Assembly: GCF_902489635.1 (NCBI RefSeq)
Contig: NZ_CABUAN010000001.1
Location: 1 to 64,000, forward strand
DNA length: 64,000 nucleotides
Reading direction: 5' to 3'
Source: an uncultured Porphyromonas sp.
GTDB lineage: Bacteria > Bacteroidota > Bacteroidia > Bacteroidales > Porphyromonadaceae
Shown here: positions 24,928-34,478 of the stretch, piece after piece
Position numbering within the stretch: position 1 is the stretch's first letter
Layout: each line of letters starts with the position of its first letter
The notes under the pieces: generated by a model
What the model saw: the letters and a program-made list of their open reading frames with translations, nothing else
What the model was told of the DNA's origin: nothing
The model's database searches: none
Made by a program: the position numbers and the translations under genes

Positions 24928-26262
24928 ATGTCAGCTCTTCAAGCAATCTCACCTCTAGATGGGCGCTATGCGAGCAAGACGGCTCCTCTAGCAGCTTACA
25001 GCTCCGAGTCGGCGCTCATCCGCTACCGTGTACGTATCGAGGTGGAGTACCTCATAGCGCTAACCCAGGCGATACCCGCACTGAGCAAAGCCCTCCCAGA
25101 GCCTAAGCAAGAGGCTCTCAGAAAGCTCTACAAAGAGTGGTCTACAGAGGCCGCACAAGAGGTAAAAGATATCGAGGCTACGACCAATCATGATGTCAAG
25201 GCTGTCGAGTACTACATCAAGCGTCATCTACCTCAACTAGGACTAGAGGAGATTGAGGAGTTTGTCCACTTCGGACTAACATCGCAAGATGTCAACAATA
25301 CCGCCTTCCCGCTGATGCTTCGCGAGGCACTGCACGAGGTCTACCTCCCCACGCTCCATAAGCTCATCGAGCAGTTGCGTCAGCTCGCCAATGAGTGGCA
25401 CGATGTCGCTATGCTGGCTCGCACACATGGTCAGCCCGCTAGCCCCACACGTCTGGGCAAGGAGATTATGGTCTTCGTCTACCGCTTGGAGCAGCAGACC
25501 AAAGCTCTAGAGCAGGTGCCTATCACGGGCAAGTTTGGCGGTGCTACGGGCAACTTTAATGCGCATCATGTCGCCTACCCCACCATTGACTGGGTTGCTT
25601 TTGGCAATAGCTTCCTCACATCACTAGGGCTAGAACGTGAGCAGTACACGACGCAGATCTCTAACTACGACAACCTCGCTGCCCTCTTTGAGGCGATGGC
25701 GCGTATCAACACGATCCTCATCGACCTGGCTCGAGACTTCTGGAGCTACATCTCCATGAGTTACTTCGGGCAGAAGATCAAGGCGGGAGAGGTCGGCTCC
25801 AGTGCTATGCCTCACAAGGTTAACCCCATTGACTTTGAGAATGCTGAGGGCAACCTCGGGCTAGCTAATGCCGTGGCTCTACATCTAGCCTCTAAGCTCC
25901 CCATATCTCGTCTGCAGCGTGACCTGACCGACTCGACGGTGATACGCAATCAGCTCGTCCCGATGGGCTACACGCTGATAGCTTTCAGTAGTCTCTCTAA
26001 GGGTCTTGGCAAGCTAGTCATCCACCCCGAGCGCATCGCTCATGACCTCGACTGCAACTGGGCCGTGGTCGCCGAAGCTATCCAGACGATCCTGCGTCGT
26101 GAGGGTTATCCGCACCCTTATGAGACGCTCAAGGCACTGACCCGCACAGGTGAGGAGATAAGTCAAGAGACGATCGCTCACTTCATCGACACCCTAGAGG
26201 TTGCCGAGGAAGTCAAAGAGGAGCTTCGTCAGATCACTCCGCACAACTACGTAGGGCTCTAG
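24928..26262 (+). CDS. purB: Adenylosuccinate lyase
   Basis: PurB catalyses two beta-eliminations releasing fumarate, one in IMP synthesis (SAICAR to AICAR) and one in AMP synthesis. The 444-residue protein has the fumarase/aspartase superfamily signature GSSAMPHKVNP with the flexible catalytic loop, plus TSQDVNNTA and the RTHGQPASPT motif carrying the general acid His. The C-terminal region (NWAVVAEAIQTILRREGYPHPYE) fits the longer E. coli-type PurB. It stands alone between the ribosomal genes and the rluB-type gene. Confidence 0.96.
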   Translation: MSALQAISPLDGRYASKTAPLAAYSSESALIRYRVRIEVEYLIALTQAIPALSKALPEPKQEALRKLYKEWSTEAAQEVKDIEATTNHDVKAVEYYIKRHLPQLGLEEIEEFVHFGLTSQDVNNTAFPLMLREALHEVYLPTLHKLIEQLRQLANEWHDVAMLARTHGQPASPTRLGKEIMVFVYRLEQQTKALEQVPITGKFGGATGNFNAHHVAYPTIDWVAFGNSFLTSLGLEREQYTTQISNYDNLAALFEAMARINTILIDLARDFWSYISMSYFGQKIKAGEVGSSAMPHKVNPIDFENAEGNLGLANAVALHLASKLPISRLQRDLTDSTVIRNQLVPMGYTLIAFSSLSKGLGKLVIHPERIAHDLDCNWAVVAEAIQTILRREGYPHPYETLKALTRTGEEISQETIAHFIDTLEVAEEVKEELRQITPHNYVGL

Positions 26263-26278
26263 TCTGCTAATAAATTAG

Positions 26279-26286
26279 TACCTTTG
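26279..26286 (+). promoter_or_regulatory. -7 promoter box of the pseudouridine synthase gene
   Basis: TACCTTTG begins 17 bases after the purB stop codon and lies about 146 bases before the next ATG, leaving a fairly long leader. Confidence 0.5.
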
Positions 26287-26432
26287 TCGTAGCTCGATCA
26301 ACTAGTAAGATCCACAGTTAGTCAGATCCGAAGGAAAGCCTGTTGACGTTGTTTTAACAGCGACAGAGTCCCCTTGATACAGAACATACCACGCAACACA
26401 CTAAACTTGTTGTGTAGTCATCAAACAGCTTC

Positions 26433-27845
26433 ATGTCTATAGACAGCAATCCTACATCAGAGGCACAGCACAAGAAGAGTTCCTCTGCTGATTCATCTGC
26501 CGAGGTGCCTGCGTCCGCATCTACTGGCAAGCGCAGACGTCAACGTATAGCACGGCCCGCTACCAATGAGTCCTTGATCCGTGTCAAGGTCAGTGGCGAG
26601 GAGAGTGCCACCGTAACGCATCGCAACATAGATGCCTCTGAGATGGTCAAGCCCCGCGACATCAATGCTGAAAAAGCTTTAGAGCGAAGGCATAACTTCG
26701 ATGAGCAGCATACTGGAGAGCAGAGTTTTCACAAAGTCGTGGCACCGATGTCTCTTGTTGGCGATAGCAATCAGGAGGACCCTGTCATATACCCATACGC
26801 CAAGCAGAGAGGCAAAGTTACCCACCCCAAAGCACATAGCGGAGAAACTCGCACCTCATCACCACGACGCAAGAGAGGAGCCAATGCAACGGATCGTAAA
26901 GATAAGCGCTCCGCAGCTCCTCGCAAGAACGCGGGTCAGCGTCCTAACAAGCAGCGCAAGGGCGAAGCTACGCCACGCACTTCTAAGGCTCCCGTAGAGC
27001 CAGTACGCTACGCCTCTCCCCTAGTTGAGGCTGGCGAACCGATACGACTCAATAAGTTCCTCTCCAACTCAGGACTATGTTCCCGTCGCACGGCAGACCA
27101 GTACATCGCCGCAGGACGTGTCAAGGTCAACGGCACCGTCGTCTCCGAGCTGGGCTCGCAGGTGCTGCCGACCGACCAAGTGATGGTCGATGACAAGTCG
27201 GTCTCTCTAGAAGCTAAGGTCTACGTCCTACTCAACAAGCCGAAGAACTGCGTCACCACGCTCACCGATCCCGAGGGGCGGCGTACCGTCATGGATCTCG
27301 TGCACAACGCTTGCACCGAGCGCATCTACCCCATCGGTCGACTAGACCGCAACACGACCGGCATCCTCCTTCTGACCAATGATGGCGACCTAGCGGTGCG
27401 CTTGATGCACCCTGCCTTTCGCAAGAAGAAGATCTACGAGGTAGCCCTCGACAAGGAGGTCACCGTAGAGCACATGCAGATGATCGCTCACGGCTTCGAG
27501 CTAGAGGATGGCGAGATACACGCCGATGCTATCAGCTATATCACCGGACAGACCCACGACAAGGTCGGCATAGAGATACACTCGGGTCGCAACCGCATCG
27601 TGCGTCGCATCTTCGAGCATCTAGGCTATCGCGTCGTGCACCTAGACCGTGTCTACTACGCAGGTCTCACCAAGAAAGATCTACCCCGCGGTCGCTGGCG
27701 CTACCTAACGCCCGAGGAGGTACGCTACCTCCGCATGGGTGTCAAGGAGCAAGAGGAGAGCGGCGTAGCACCCACCACCAAAGTCTATCACAAGCACCAA
27801 GAGACGCCAGATCATCCCTTCTCATCTGAAGAGATAGAAGACTAA
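26433..27845 (+). CDS. rluB: 23S rRNA pseudouridine synthase, RluB/RsuA family
   Basis: This enzyme isomerises a uridine in rRNA to pseudouridine. The catalytic half (residues about 200-440) has an S4 RNA-binding domain (IRLNKFLSNSGLCSRRTADQYIAAG) and the RsuA-family active-site motif GRLDRNTTGILLLTNDGDL with its catalytic Asp. The first 200 residues are an unusual low-complexity, basic, Ser/Lys/Arg-rich extension that should be disordered and may help bind RNA. Such extensions are common in Bacteroidetes. RluB is the preferred call over RsuA or RluE, but that choice is not certain. asnS follows after 28 bases, so the two are likely cotranscribed. Confidence 0.85.
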   Translation: MSIDSNPTSEAQHKKSSSADSSAEVPASASTGKRRRQRIARPATNESLIRVKVSGEESATVTHRNIDASEMVKPRDINAEKALERRHNFDEQHTGEQSFHKVVAPMSLVGDSNQEDPVIYPYAKQRGKVTHPKAHSGETRTSSPRRKRGANATDRKDKRSAAPRKNAGQRPNKQRKGEATPRTSKAPVEPVRYASPLVEAGEPIRLNKFLSNSGLCSRRTADQYIAAGRVKVNGTVVSELGSQVLPTDQVMVDDKSVSLEAKVYVLLNKPKNCVTTLTDPEGRRTVMDLVHNACTERIYPIGRLDRNTTGILLLTNDGDLAVRLMHPAFRKKKIYEVALDKEVTVEHMQMIAHGFELEDGEIHADAISYITGQTHDKVGIEIHSGRNRIVRRIFEHLGYRVVHLDRVYYAGLTKKDLPRGRWRYLTPEEVRYLRMGVKEQEESGVAPTTKVYHKHQETPDHPFSSEEIED

Positions 27846-27873
27846 ATAGGTATAAACCATATCAGCAGATACT

Positions 27874-29289
27874 ATGAATAACTCACTACCACGCACTACT
27901 ATCAAGGAGCTCCCCCAGCTAGCACAGTGTCAGCTCCCCCAGCCCGTCTGTGTCAAGGGATGGGTACGCACCAAGCGAGGCAACAAAGCTGTCTGCTTCG
28001 TTGCGCTCAACGATGGCTCGACAGTACATAACATACAGATCGTCATTGACAAGACCCAGACCGACCCCAAGCTCCTCGAGCAGATCACCACAGGCGCCGC
28101 TATCGGCGTTGTTGGCACGCTCGTCGCTTCACAGGGTCAAGGGCAAGAGTACGAGATACAGGCTAACGAGATAACCATCTATGGCACCTGTGATCCCGTC
28201 CGCTATCCACTGCAAAAGAAGGGGCACACGCTAGAGTTCCTCCGTGAGATCGCTCACCTGCGTCCACGTACCAACACCTTTGCAGCCGTTCTCCGCATTC
28301 GCCACAACATGGCTTATGCGATCCACACCTTCTTTCACGAGCGTGGTTACTTCTACCTTCACACCCCGATCATCACCTCGAGCGATGCCGAGGGTGCTGG
28401 GCAAATGTTTACCGTCACCACGCTAGACATGAACAAGCTCCCCCTCGCTAAAGACGGGAGCGTGGACTACAGCAAAGACTTCTTTGGCAAGCACACCTCG
28501 CTGACCGTATCGGGACAGCTAGAGGGTGAGCTAGGAGCCATGGCACTAGGCGGTATCTACACCTTTGGTCCTACCTTTAGAGCTGAAAACTCCAATACCC
28601 CACGCCACCTCGCTGAGTTCTGGATGGTCGAGCCTGAGGTTGCCTTTATGGATAATGAGGGCAACCAAGACCTCGCCGAGGCATTCACCAAGCACTGCCT
28701 CCAGTGGGCTCTCGATCATTGTATGGACGACCTTGAGTTCCTCGCCGAGCATTACGACAAGGAGCTCATCGATCGCATCCGCTTCGTCGTGGAGCGTCCA
28801 TTCGTACGCACCACCTATACCGAGGGTGTGGCGATCCTCGAGGAGGCTGTCCGTGGCGGCAAGAAGTTCGAGTTCCCCGTCTACTGGGGTGCCGACCTCG
28901 CCAGCGAGCACGAGCGTTACCTCGTCGAGCAGCACTACAACGCGCCCGTCATCATGACCGACTACCCGAAGGAGATCAAGGCCTTCTATATGAAGCAAAA
29001 CGACGACGGCAAGACCGTCCGCGGTATGGACGTCCTCTTCCCGCACATCGGTGAGATCATCGGAGGTAGCGAGCGTGAGACCGACATCGACAAGCTCACG
29101 GCACGTGCCGAGGAGGTCGGTATCAAGGACAAGGATCTGTGGTGGTACCTCGACACCCGTCGCTACGGCTCAGCACCACATGCGGGCTTCGGACTGGGCT
29201 TCGAGAGACTCCTCCTCTTCGTCACTGGCATGACCAACATCCGTGACGTGATCCCCTTCCCCCGCACGCCAAACAACGCCAACTTCTAA
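27874..29289 (+). CDS. asnS: Asparaginyl-tRNA synthetase
   Basis: The enzyme charges tRNA-Asn. The 471-residue class II enzyme has an N-terminal OB-fold anticodon-binding domain ([24 protein letters not shown], residues about 20-120) and a catalytic core. The core includes a [21 protein letters not shown] motif 2 region and the motif 3 end [15 protein letters not shown]. The [11 protein letters not shown] string discriminates AsnRS from AspRS. A direct AsnRS means asparagine is charged without the GatCAB amidation route. Confidence 0.96.
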   Translation: MNNSLPRTTIKELPQLAQCQLPQPVCVKGWVRTKRGNKAVCFVALNDGSTVHNIQIVIDKTQTDPKLLEQITTGAAIGVVGTLVASQGQGQEYEIQANEITIYGTCDPVRYPLQKKGHTLEFLREIAHLRPRTNTFAAVLRIRHNMAYAIHTFFHERGYFYLHTPIITSSDAEGAGQMFTVTTLDMNKLPLAKDGSVDYSKDFFGKHTSLTVSGQLEGELGAMALGGIYTFGPTFRAENSNTPRHLAEFWMVEPEVAFMDNEGNQDLAEAFTKHCLQWALDHCMDDLEFLAEHYDKELIDRIRFVVERPFVRTTYTEGVAILEEAVRGGKKFEFPVYWGADLASEHERYLVEQHYNAPVIMTDYPKEIKAFYMKQNDDGKTVRGMDVLFPHIGEIIGGSERETDIDKLTARAEEVGIKDKDLWWYLDTRRYGSAPHAGFGLGFERLLLFVTGMTNIRDVIPFPRTPNNANF

Positions 29290-29333
29290 TCCCCCCCACT
29301 CGCTAGAGGACTAGCAATCATATCTTATCAGTC

Positions 29334-29373
29334 AAGGCTGTAGCACCTCCCCATATGGTGCTGCAGCCTTTTC
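29334..29373 (+). terminator. Terminator after asnS
   Basis: The 14-bp stem AAGGCTGTAGCACC (29334-29347) pairs with GGTGCTGCAGCCTT (29357-29370), followed by TTC. One position is a G-T pair. Confidence 0.85.
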
Positions 29374-29398
29374 TATTTGTTGCCCGGCAAAGATAAGC

Positions 29399-29520
29399 TA
29401 ACTATCAGTGCCAGTTGGGTGAAACTCCAGTGCCACCCCCCCATAGGCACTACAGTTTCATAGGTAAGAAACTACAGTTTCATAGGTGAGAAACTACAGT
29501 TTCATACGGAGGAAACTGGA
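29399..29520. repeat. 22-nt palindrome array, family B, copy 1
   Basis: Six units begin at 29399, 29421, 29446, 29468, 29490 and 29512. The spacing is 22 nt except for one 25-nt step caused by a C tract. The best units read GAAACTACAGTTTC, a palindrome with 5-bp arms, separated by ATAGGTRA. The first units are degenerate (TAACTATCAGTGCC, GAAACTCCAGTGCC). The same degenerate-to-regular order recurs at 61030-61080. This array fills most of the 29290-29621 spacer. Confidence 0.9.
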
Positions 29521-29532
29521 GATTGGTCGAAT

Positions 29533-29566
29533 AAAAAAGGAGTTGCCGCAGATACGACAACCCCTT
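29533..29566 (-). terminator. Terminator after truA
   Basis: On the minus strand GGGGTTGTCG pairs with CGGCAACTCC (two G-T type differences), followed by TTTTTT. It lies 56 bases beyond the truA stop. Confidence 0.8.
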
Positions 29567-29621
29567 GGTAGGTGTTAGTGGATCAATGTATAGAGAGCGT
29601 GAGTAGTAGCCGACGAAGCTT

Positions 29622-30410
29622 TTACTGGAGATCTGTGCTGTAGATCGAGTCGGGATAGGTTGCCTCGACGAAGAAAAGCGCACGAGCTGGTGCCGCTGAG
29701 CCAGCTAGCGTGCGGTCTTCGCTCTGGATCAACTCTGCGATAGAGTCTGGCGTGCGCTGTCCGTAGCCCACCTCGAGGAGTGTGCCCACCATCGTACGCA
29801 CCATGCCGTGGAGGAAGCGATTGGCACATACCTCGTAGCGCATCGCATCCCAGAGACCAGGCATCTCAACCTGCTCCCAGTGCGCTGTGTAGACGGTACA
29901 GCGATTGTGCTTCGTCTGCGTGTGTAGCTTGCTAAAGGAGGTAAAGTCGTGCTCACCGATGAAGTGGCGACAAGCTTCGTTCATCAGCGCCATATCAGGG
30001 AGCGTACGTCGCTCCCAGCAATAATCGCCCCAGAAGGGGTTGCTACAAGCCGAGATGTAGTAGTGATACCTTCGTGAGGTAGCGTCAAAGCGTGCGTGAG
30101 CCGTCGGGATGACGGGCGTGACAGAGCGAACGGATATGCCACCACGCAGTATGCCACACAAGCCTCTCTGTATCTGTGCTAGTGGCGGATGTGGAATCGG
30201 CAAGTCGGCATGTGCCATCATGCTGTAGGCGTGTACCCCAGCGTCTGTACGCCCTGCGCCTGTGACCGGTATCGGCTGGCGAAAGAGTATCGCGAGGGCG
30301 CGCTCTAGCTCAGACTGCACCGAGACACCACGAGGCTGTACCTGCCAGCCACAATAGTTGGTGCCGTCGTAAGCGACCTCGAGGAATACACGCTGTACAG
30401 GAGCCTCCAT
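29622..30410 (-). CDS. truA: tRNA pseudouridine synthase A
   Basis: TruA modifies uridines 38-40 in the anticodon stem-loop of many tRNAs. The 262-residue protein has the catalytic motif GAGRTDAGVHAYS with Asp56, the N-terminal VAYDGTNYCGWQ and the C-terminal NRFLHGMVRTMVGTLLEVG. All are standard for the family. It starts 21 bases after the topA stop on the same strand and is probably cotranscribed with it. A terminator follows. Confidence 0.96.
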   Translation of the reverse strand: MEAPVQRVFLEVAYDGTNYCGWQVQPRGVSVQSELERALAILFRQPIPVTGAGRTDAGVHAYSMMAHADLPIPHPPLAQIQRGLCGILRGGISVRSVTPVIPTAHARFDATSRRYHYYISACSNPFWGDYCWERRTLPDMALMNEACRHFIGEHDFTSFSKLHTQTKHNRCTVYTAHWEQVEMPGLWDAMRYEVCANRFLHGMVRTMVGTLLEVGYGQRTPDSIAELIQSEDRTLAGSAAPARALFFVEATYPDSIYSTDLQ

Positions 30411-30431
30411 GGCTTTAAGAGTAGGTAGCTA

Positions 30432-32909
30432 TCACGACTTAGAGGCCGCACTACGCTTAGGCGCAGCCTTTTTGGCAGTGCTAGTCGTCTTCTTGGTCGT
30501 ACTCTTCTTCTTAGCCGTGCTAGTGGCCTTTTTCGCTGTTGTGCGTCCCTTCTTCGGGGTCTCTTTGTCTTGCTCAGCGATGATAGCGACGACCTCGGCG
30601 TACGTCAGCTTCGTGGGCTCAGCTTTCTGCTCCTTGGTGAGCTTGTAGTTCTTCTTGCCCACCTTGATGTAAGCACCCCAGCGTCCGTCACGGATCGCAA
30701 TATCGGGATCCTCGGGGAAGGTCTTGAGTAGACTGGCTGCATCCTTACGACGCTTCTCCTCGATAAGCTCGATTGCCTTCTGAAGGGTGATCTCCTCGGG
30801 TGTCAGACCGCTACTCTTAGGGATCGATGTGAAGGCACCTTTGTGGCGTAGGTAAGGTCCAAAGCGCCCCACGGCAGCAACCACTTCGCCACCCTCAAAC
30901 TCACCGACCGTACGAGGCAGGTCAAATAGCTTGAGCGCCTCCTCTAGCGTAATAGTCTCTATGAGCAGATTGCTCGGGATACTGGCAAAGCGAGGCTTGA
31001 GACGCTCCCGCTCCGCCTCGGGTAGAGAGTTGTCGGGTGTCTCTCCGATCTGCACCATCGGGCCGTAGCGTCCGATGCGAGCGATGACCGGCTTGCCACT
31101 GACAGGATCGGTGCCGAGGAGTCGCTCGCCGGTATAGCGCTTGGCTCCAGACTGACTCTGCTCCTCGATCATCGGGTGAAACTTATCGTAAAACGTGCCG
31201 ATCAGATCTTGCCACTGAGCCTCACCCTCGGCAACTTTGTCAAAGCGCTCCTCGACATCTGCCGTGAAGTTGTAGTCGACGACACGGGAGAAGTTTTCCA
31301 TCAAGAAGTCGGTCACGACCATTCCCATATCCGTCGGAACGAGCCGTCCGCGATCGCTGCCATAGCGCTCCTTCTGCTTGTGCGACTTGATCGTTGTATT
31401 TCCAGTGCTGTGCTGCCAGCTGAGGTATAGCACATCGCGACTCTCGCCTTGGCTCTCGCCACGACGCACATATTCTCTGTTTTGGATCGTCTGGATCGTC
31501 GGAGCATAAGTAGATGGACGACCAATGCCTAGCTCCTCCATCTTGCGAACGAGGGATGCCTCGGTGTAGCGTGGCTTCGGCTTGGTAAAGGATTGCCGTC
31601 CCTCTATCTCTCGTAGCTGTAGCAGGTCACCCTCCTTCAGCTTGGGAAGCTCATTGCTGCTGGTATCTTCCTCGTCATCACGGCTCTCTGTGTAAGCACT
31701 GATGAAGCCATCGAAGACAATCACCTCGCCACGAGCCTCTAGGCGAACGGGGTCAGCACCCTGCGAAGCTATCTGCGCTATCGTTCGCTCGATGCGAGCG
31801 TCGGCCATCTGACTAGCGAGTGTGCGCTTGCGTATGAGGTCGTAGAGTGCTTGCTCCTGCTTGGAGCCTTGTATCGTAGCGTTGCGCAGATAGGTGGGGC
31901 GAATAGCTTCGTGCGCCTCCTGCGCCCCTTTGCTCTTAACGTGATAGCGTCGGCGCTGATAGTAGTCGGCGCCCCACTGCTCTAGGATCACCGTCTCGGC
32001 ATCGTGGAGTGCGAGGCTAGAGAGATTGACCGAGTCGGTACGCATATAGGTGATGAGACCTCGCTCGTAGAGTGCCTGCGCCACACGCATCGTATTGGAG
32101 ACGCTCATACCGAGCTTGCGAGAAGCCTCCTGCTGGAGCGTACTGGTGGTAAAAGGTGCCGACGGAGAGCGACGTCCAGGCTTCTGCTCCACCTGCTGCA
32201 CAGCAAAGGCGGACTGACTATCGATAGTTCGCTGCATGAGCTGGCGAGCAGCCTCCTCTGATGGGAGGTTGTCAGGGAGTGTCGCAGAGAAGGTGTCCCC
32301 CCCCTTGGTCTCTAGGCGTGTCGTGATGGCAAAAGAGGTCTCCGGCTGGAAGGCTAGTATCTCGCGCTCCCGCTCTACGATGAGACGCACCGCAACGCTC
32401 TGCACACGTCCTGCCGAGAGCGAGGGGCCGACACGTCGCCAGAGGACTGGCGAGAGCTCAAAGCCCACGATACGATCTAGGACACGACGCGCCTGCTGCG
32501 CATCGACTAGGTTTTCGTTGATCGAGCGTGGATTCTGTATGGCATGCTGTATGGCACTCTTGGTGATCTCGTGGAATGCGATACGGTGAGTCTCCTTGTT
32601 CTGTAGGTCTAGCACATGATAGAGGTGCCAAGCGATCGCCTCTCCCTCGCGATCTTCATCGGATGCGAGCCATACGATGTTACTCGCCTTGGCAGCTTTG
32701 CGTAGCTCCGATACGAGACGCTGCTTGTCTGCGGGGATCTCATAGATGGGTGCGAAGTGATGCTCTACGTCTACACTAAAGCTACTCGGCTTGAGGTCAC
32801 GTATGTGTCCATAGCTCGAGAGCACTTTGTAGTCATCACCGAGGAATTTGCCAATTGTCTTCGCCTTTGCGGGGGACTCTACTATTACTAAGTTCTTCTG
32901 CTTTGCCAT
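30432..32909 (-). CDS. topA: DNA topoisomerase I
   Basis: This type IA topoisomerase relaxes negative supercoils. The 825-residue protein has an N-terminal Toprim domain (VIVESPAKAKTIGKFLG, residues about 8-24, then the acidic ASDEDREGEAIAWH). The core has active-site Tyr in ERGLITYMRTDSVNLS (about residue 290), and C-terminal topoisomerase repeats contain GRYGPMVQIG, GRFGPYLRHKG and GRWGAYIKVG. No Cys4 zinc fingers are seen. The last 45 or so residues are Lys/Ala/Thr/Ser-rich, resembling a histone H1-type tail, and probably raise DNA affinity. The promoter at 32953-32980 drives topA and probably truA. Confidence 0.97.
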   Translation of the reverse strand: MAKQKNLVIVESPAKAKTIGKFLGDDYKVLSSYGHIRDLKPSSFSVDVEHHFAPIYEIPADKQRLVSELRKAAKASNIVWLASDEDREGEAIAWHLYHVLDLQNKETHRIAFHEITKSAIQHAIQNPRSINENLVDAQQARRVLDRIVGFELSPVLWRRVGPSLSAGRVQSVAVRLIVEREREILAFQPETSFAITTRLETKGGDTFSATLPDNLPSEEAARQLMQRTIDSQSAFAVQQVEQKPGRRSPSAPFTTSTLQQEASRKLGMSVSNTMRVAQALYERGLITYMRTDSVNLSSLALHDAETVILEQWGADYYQRRRYHVKSKGAQEAHEAIRPTYLRNATIQGSKQEQALYDLIRKRTLASQMADARIERTIAQIASQGADPVRLEARGEVIVFDGFISAYTESRDDEEDTSSNELPKLKEGDLLQLREIEGRQSFTKPKPRYTEASLVRKMEELGIGRPSTYAPTIQTIQNREYVRRGESQGESRDVLYLSWQHSTGNTTIKSHKQKERYGSDRGRLVPTDMGMVVTDFLMENFSRVVDYNFTADVEERFDKVAEGEAQWQDLIGTFYDKFHPMIEEQSQSGAKRYTGERLLGTDPVSGKPVIARIGRYGPMVQIGETPDNSLPEAERERLKPRFASIPSNLLIETITLEEALKLFDLPRTVGEFEGGEVVAAVGRFGPYLRHKGAFTSIPKSSGLTPEEITLQKAIELIEEKRRKDAASLLKTFPEDPDIAIRDGRWGAYIKVGKKNYKLTKEQKAEPTKLTYAEVVAIIAEQDKETPKKGRTTAKKATSTAKKKSTTKKTTSTAKKAAPKRSAASKS

Positions 32910-32952
32910 AATCTCACGCTGTCAGAGACTCTTGCCATAGTCTCAATTGGTG

Positions 32953-32980
32953 CAAAGGTACTCTTTTATAAGGAAACAAA
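32953..32980 (-). promoter_or_regulatory. topA promoter
   Basis: On the minus strand the -7 box TACCTTTG runs 32960-32953, and TTTG is at 32980-32977, 16 bases upstream, slightly closer than the ideal 19. Confidence 0.55.
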
Positions 32981-32984
32981 CGCT

Positions 32985-33038
32985 TTAGCAGAAAAAGAGA
33001 AAGCGTCCGTCAATCTAATGAGTAGATCGGCGGACGCC
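32985..33038 (-). terminator. Terminator after the 2-oxoacid:ferredoxin oxidoreductase operon
   Basis: On the minus strand GCGTCCG pairs with CGGACGC, with an inner GATCTA/TAGATT stem, followed by TTTCTCTTTTT. It lies about 30 bases past the gamma-subunit stop codon. Confidence 0.85.
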
Positions 33039-33069
33039 TTGTTATTGTTAGTGTAAGGGTCTCTGTAGA

Positions 33070-33615
33070 CTAGTTGACCTTGACTAGACTATCCATACCA
33101 CGCTTGATAGCCTCCTCGTTGAGGGGGATCAGCTTGTGGTGACGCTCAGGCAGAGACTTCTTGAGTCCTGCGATGATGCTCTCAAGCTTTAGCATAGGAG
33201 CAGCCTTGAGCATACCACCGAGTATGATCATGTTGAAGATCTTGTCATTACCCATCTCTAGGCTCTGCTCAGTAGCAGGTACCTCGTAGATGTTGATATC
33301 CTTACGATCAGACTTGTGCTGGATGAGAGCTGGGTCGTAGATGAGGATGCCGCCCTTCTTAACACGGGGGCCGAACTTGTCGAGTGATGGCTGGTTGAGT
33401 ACGATGACTACATCATACTCGTTGACAACAGGCGAGCTAACAGGCTCATCGCTCACGATGACCGTGACGTTACTCGTACCACCACGCTGCTCAGGTCCGT
33501 AAGAAGGCATCCACGATACCTCCTTGTCCTCCATAATGCCTGAGTAAGCGATGATCTTACCCATAGAGAGTACGCCCTGACCTCCGAAGCCAGATATGAC
33601 TATTTCGTAATTCAT
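33070..33615 (-). CDS. 2-oxoacid:ferredoxin oxidoreductase, gamma subunit
   Basis: This 181-residue subunit belongs to the pyruvate/ketoisovalerate ferredoxin oxidoreductase gamma family. It begins with GFGGQGVLSMGKIIAYSG, the conserved glycine-rich motif, and contains MPSYGPEQRGGTSNV. In the complex it sits beside the alpha and beta subunits and helps bind CoA. It is the last gene of a four-gene operon (delta, alpha, beta, gamma), 19 bases after the beta gene. The substrate (branched-chain 2-oxoacid or 2-oxoglutarate) cannot be set from this subunit. Confidence 0.92.
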   Translation of the reverse strand: MNYEIVISGFGGQGVLSMGKIIAYSGIMEDKEVSWMPSYGPEQRGGTSNVTVIVSDEPVSSPVVNEYDVVIVLNQPSLDKFGPRVKKGGILIYDPALIQHKSDRKDINIYEVPATEQSLEMGNDKIFNMIILGGMLKAAPMLKLESIIAGLKKSLPERHHKLIPLNEEAIKRGMDSLVKVN

Positions 33616-33634
33616 AGTTGTTCCTTTCGTCTGA

Positions 33635-34438
33635 TTAGATTTTCATTGTAACCACCTCGTCGTTGCTACCCTTAGACTCGACATCCTTGATGTCACCAAG
33701 AGCGTACTTGTCGACCATAAACTTTGCCATCCACTCATTAGCCTTAGCGGGGCTCATCTTCCAGCCTGTATTGCAGGTTGAGACAAACTCAACGACGCTG
33801 GTACCCTTGCCTGCGAGTGAATTTTCAAAAGCCTTGCGTAGAGCCTTCTTAGCCTTACGTACAGCACCAGCTGTATGTACACTCTGACGAGTGACGTAGC
33901 AGGTACCATCTAGCTCAGAGAGGATCTTAGAGATGACGAGTGGATAGCCGTTAAGCTCTGGCGTACGACCATCAGGACAGGTGACTGTCTTCATACCGAG
34001 TAGTGTGGTAGGAGCCATTTGACCACCAGTCATACCGTAGATACCATTGTTGATAAAGATGATGACAATGTTCTCACCACGGTTTGCAGCGTGGATCGTC
34101 TCAGCTGTACCGATAGCAGCTAGGTCTCCATCACCCTGATAGGTGAAGACGAGCTTATTAGGGTATAGACGCTTGATAGCAGTAGCTACAGCGGGCGCAC
34201 GTCCGTGAGCAGCCTCCTGCCAGTCGATGTCTATATAGTTGTATGCGAAGACGGAGCAGCCCACAGGAGCTATACCGACGGCCTGGTCGCCCATGCCCAT
34301 CTCCTCGAGGACCTCTGCAACCAGCTTATGCACGACACCGTGGCTACAGCCGGGGCAGTAGTGCATCGTGTTGTTGTTGAGCAGACTTGGCTTCTGATAG
34401 ACCAAGTTCTCTGGTTTGGTTATATCCTTTATATCCAT
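33635..34438 (-). CDS. 2-oxoacid:ferredoxin oxidoreductase, beta (TPP-binding) subunit
   Basis: This 267-residue subunit holds thiamine diphosphate. The start YCPGCSHGVVHKLVAE carries Cys residues of the CxxC type seen in these beta subunits. The TPP/Mg motif is GDGDLAAIGTAETIHAA...FINNGIYGMTGGQ. The complex oxidatively decarboxylates a 2-oxoacid to acyl-CoA and passes electrons to ferredoxin, an oxygen-sensitive reaction typical of amino-acid-fermenting anaerobes. It lies between the alpha gene (40 bases upstream) and the gamma gene (19 bases downstream). Confidence 0.93.
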   Translation of the reverse strand: MDIKDITKPENLVYQKPSLLNNNTMHYCPGCSHGVVHKLVAEVLEEMGMGDQAVGIAPVGCSVFAYNYIDIDWQEAAHGRAPAVATAIKRLYPNKLVFTYQGDGDLAAIGTAETIHAANRGENIVIIFINNGIYGMTGGQMAPTTLLGMKTVTCPDGRTPELNGYPLVISKILSELDGTCYVTRQSVHTAGAVRKAKKALRKAFENSLAGKGTSVVEFVSTCNTGWKMSPAKANEWMAKFMVDKYALGDIKDVESKGSNDEVVTMKI

Positions 34439-34478
34439 GATATTTGTTGTCTATTACTGGTTATTGATAAGGGTAAGC

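Noticed and set aside
28546..29046. Long minus-strand frame opposite asnS
   Set aside because: The acidic Val/Leu/Asp-rich composition is typical of antisense reading of a GC-biased gene. There is no supporting context.
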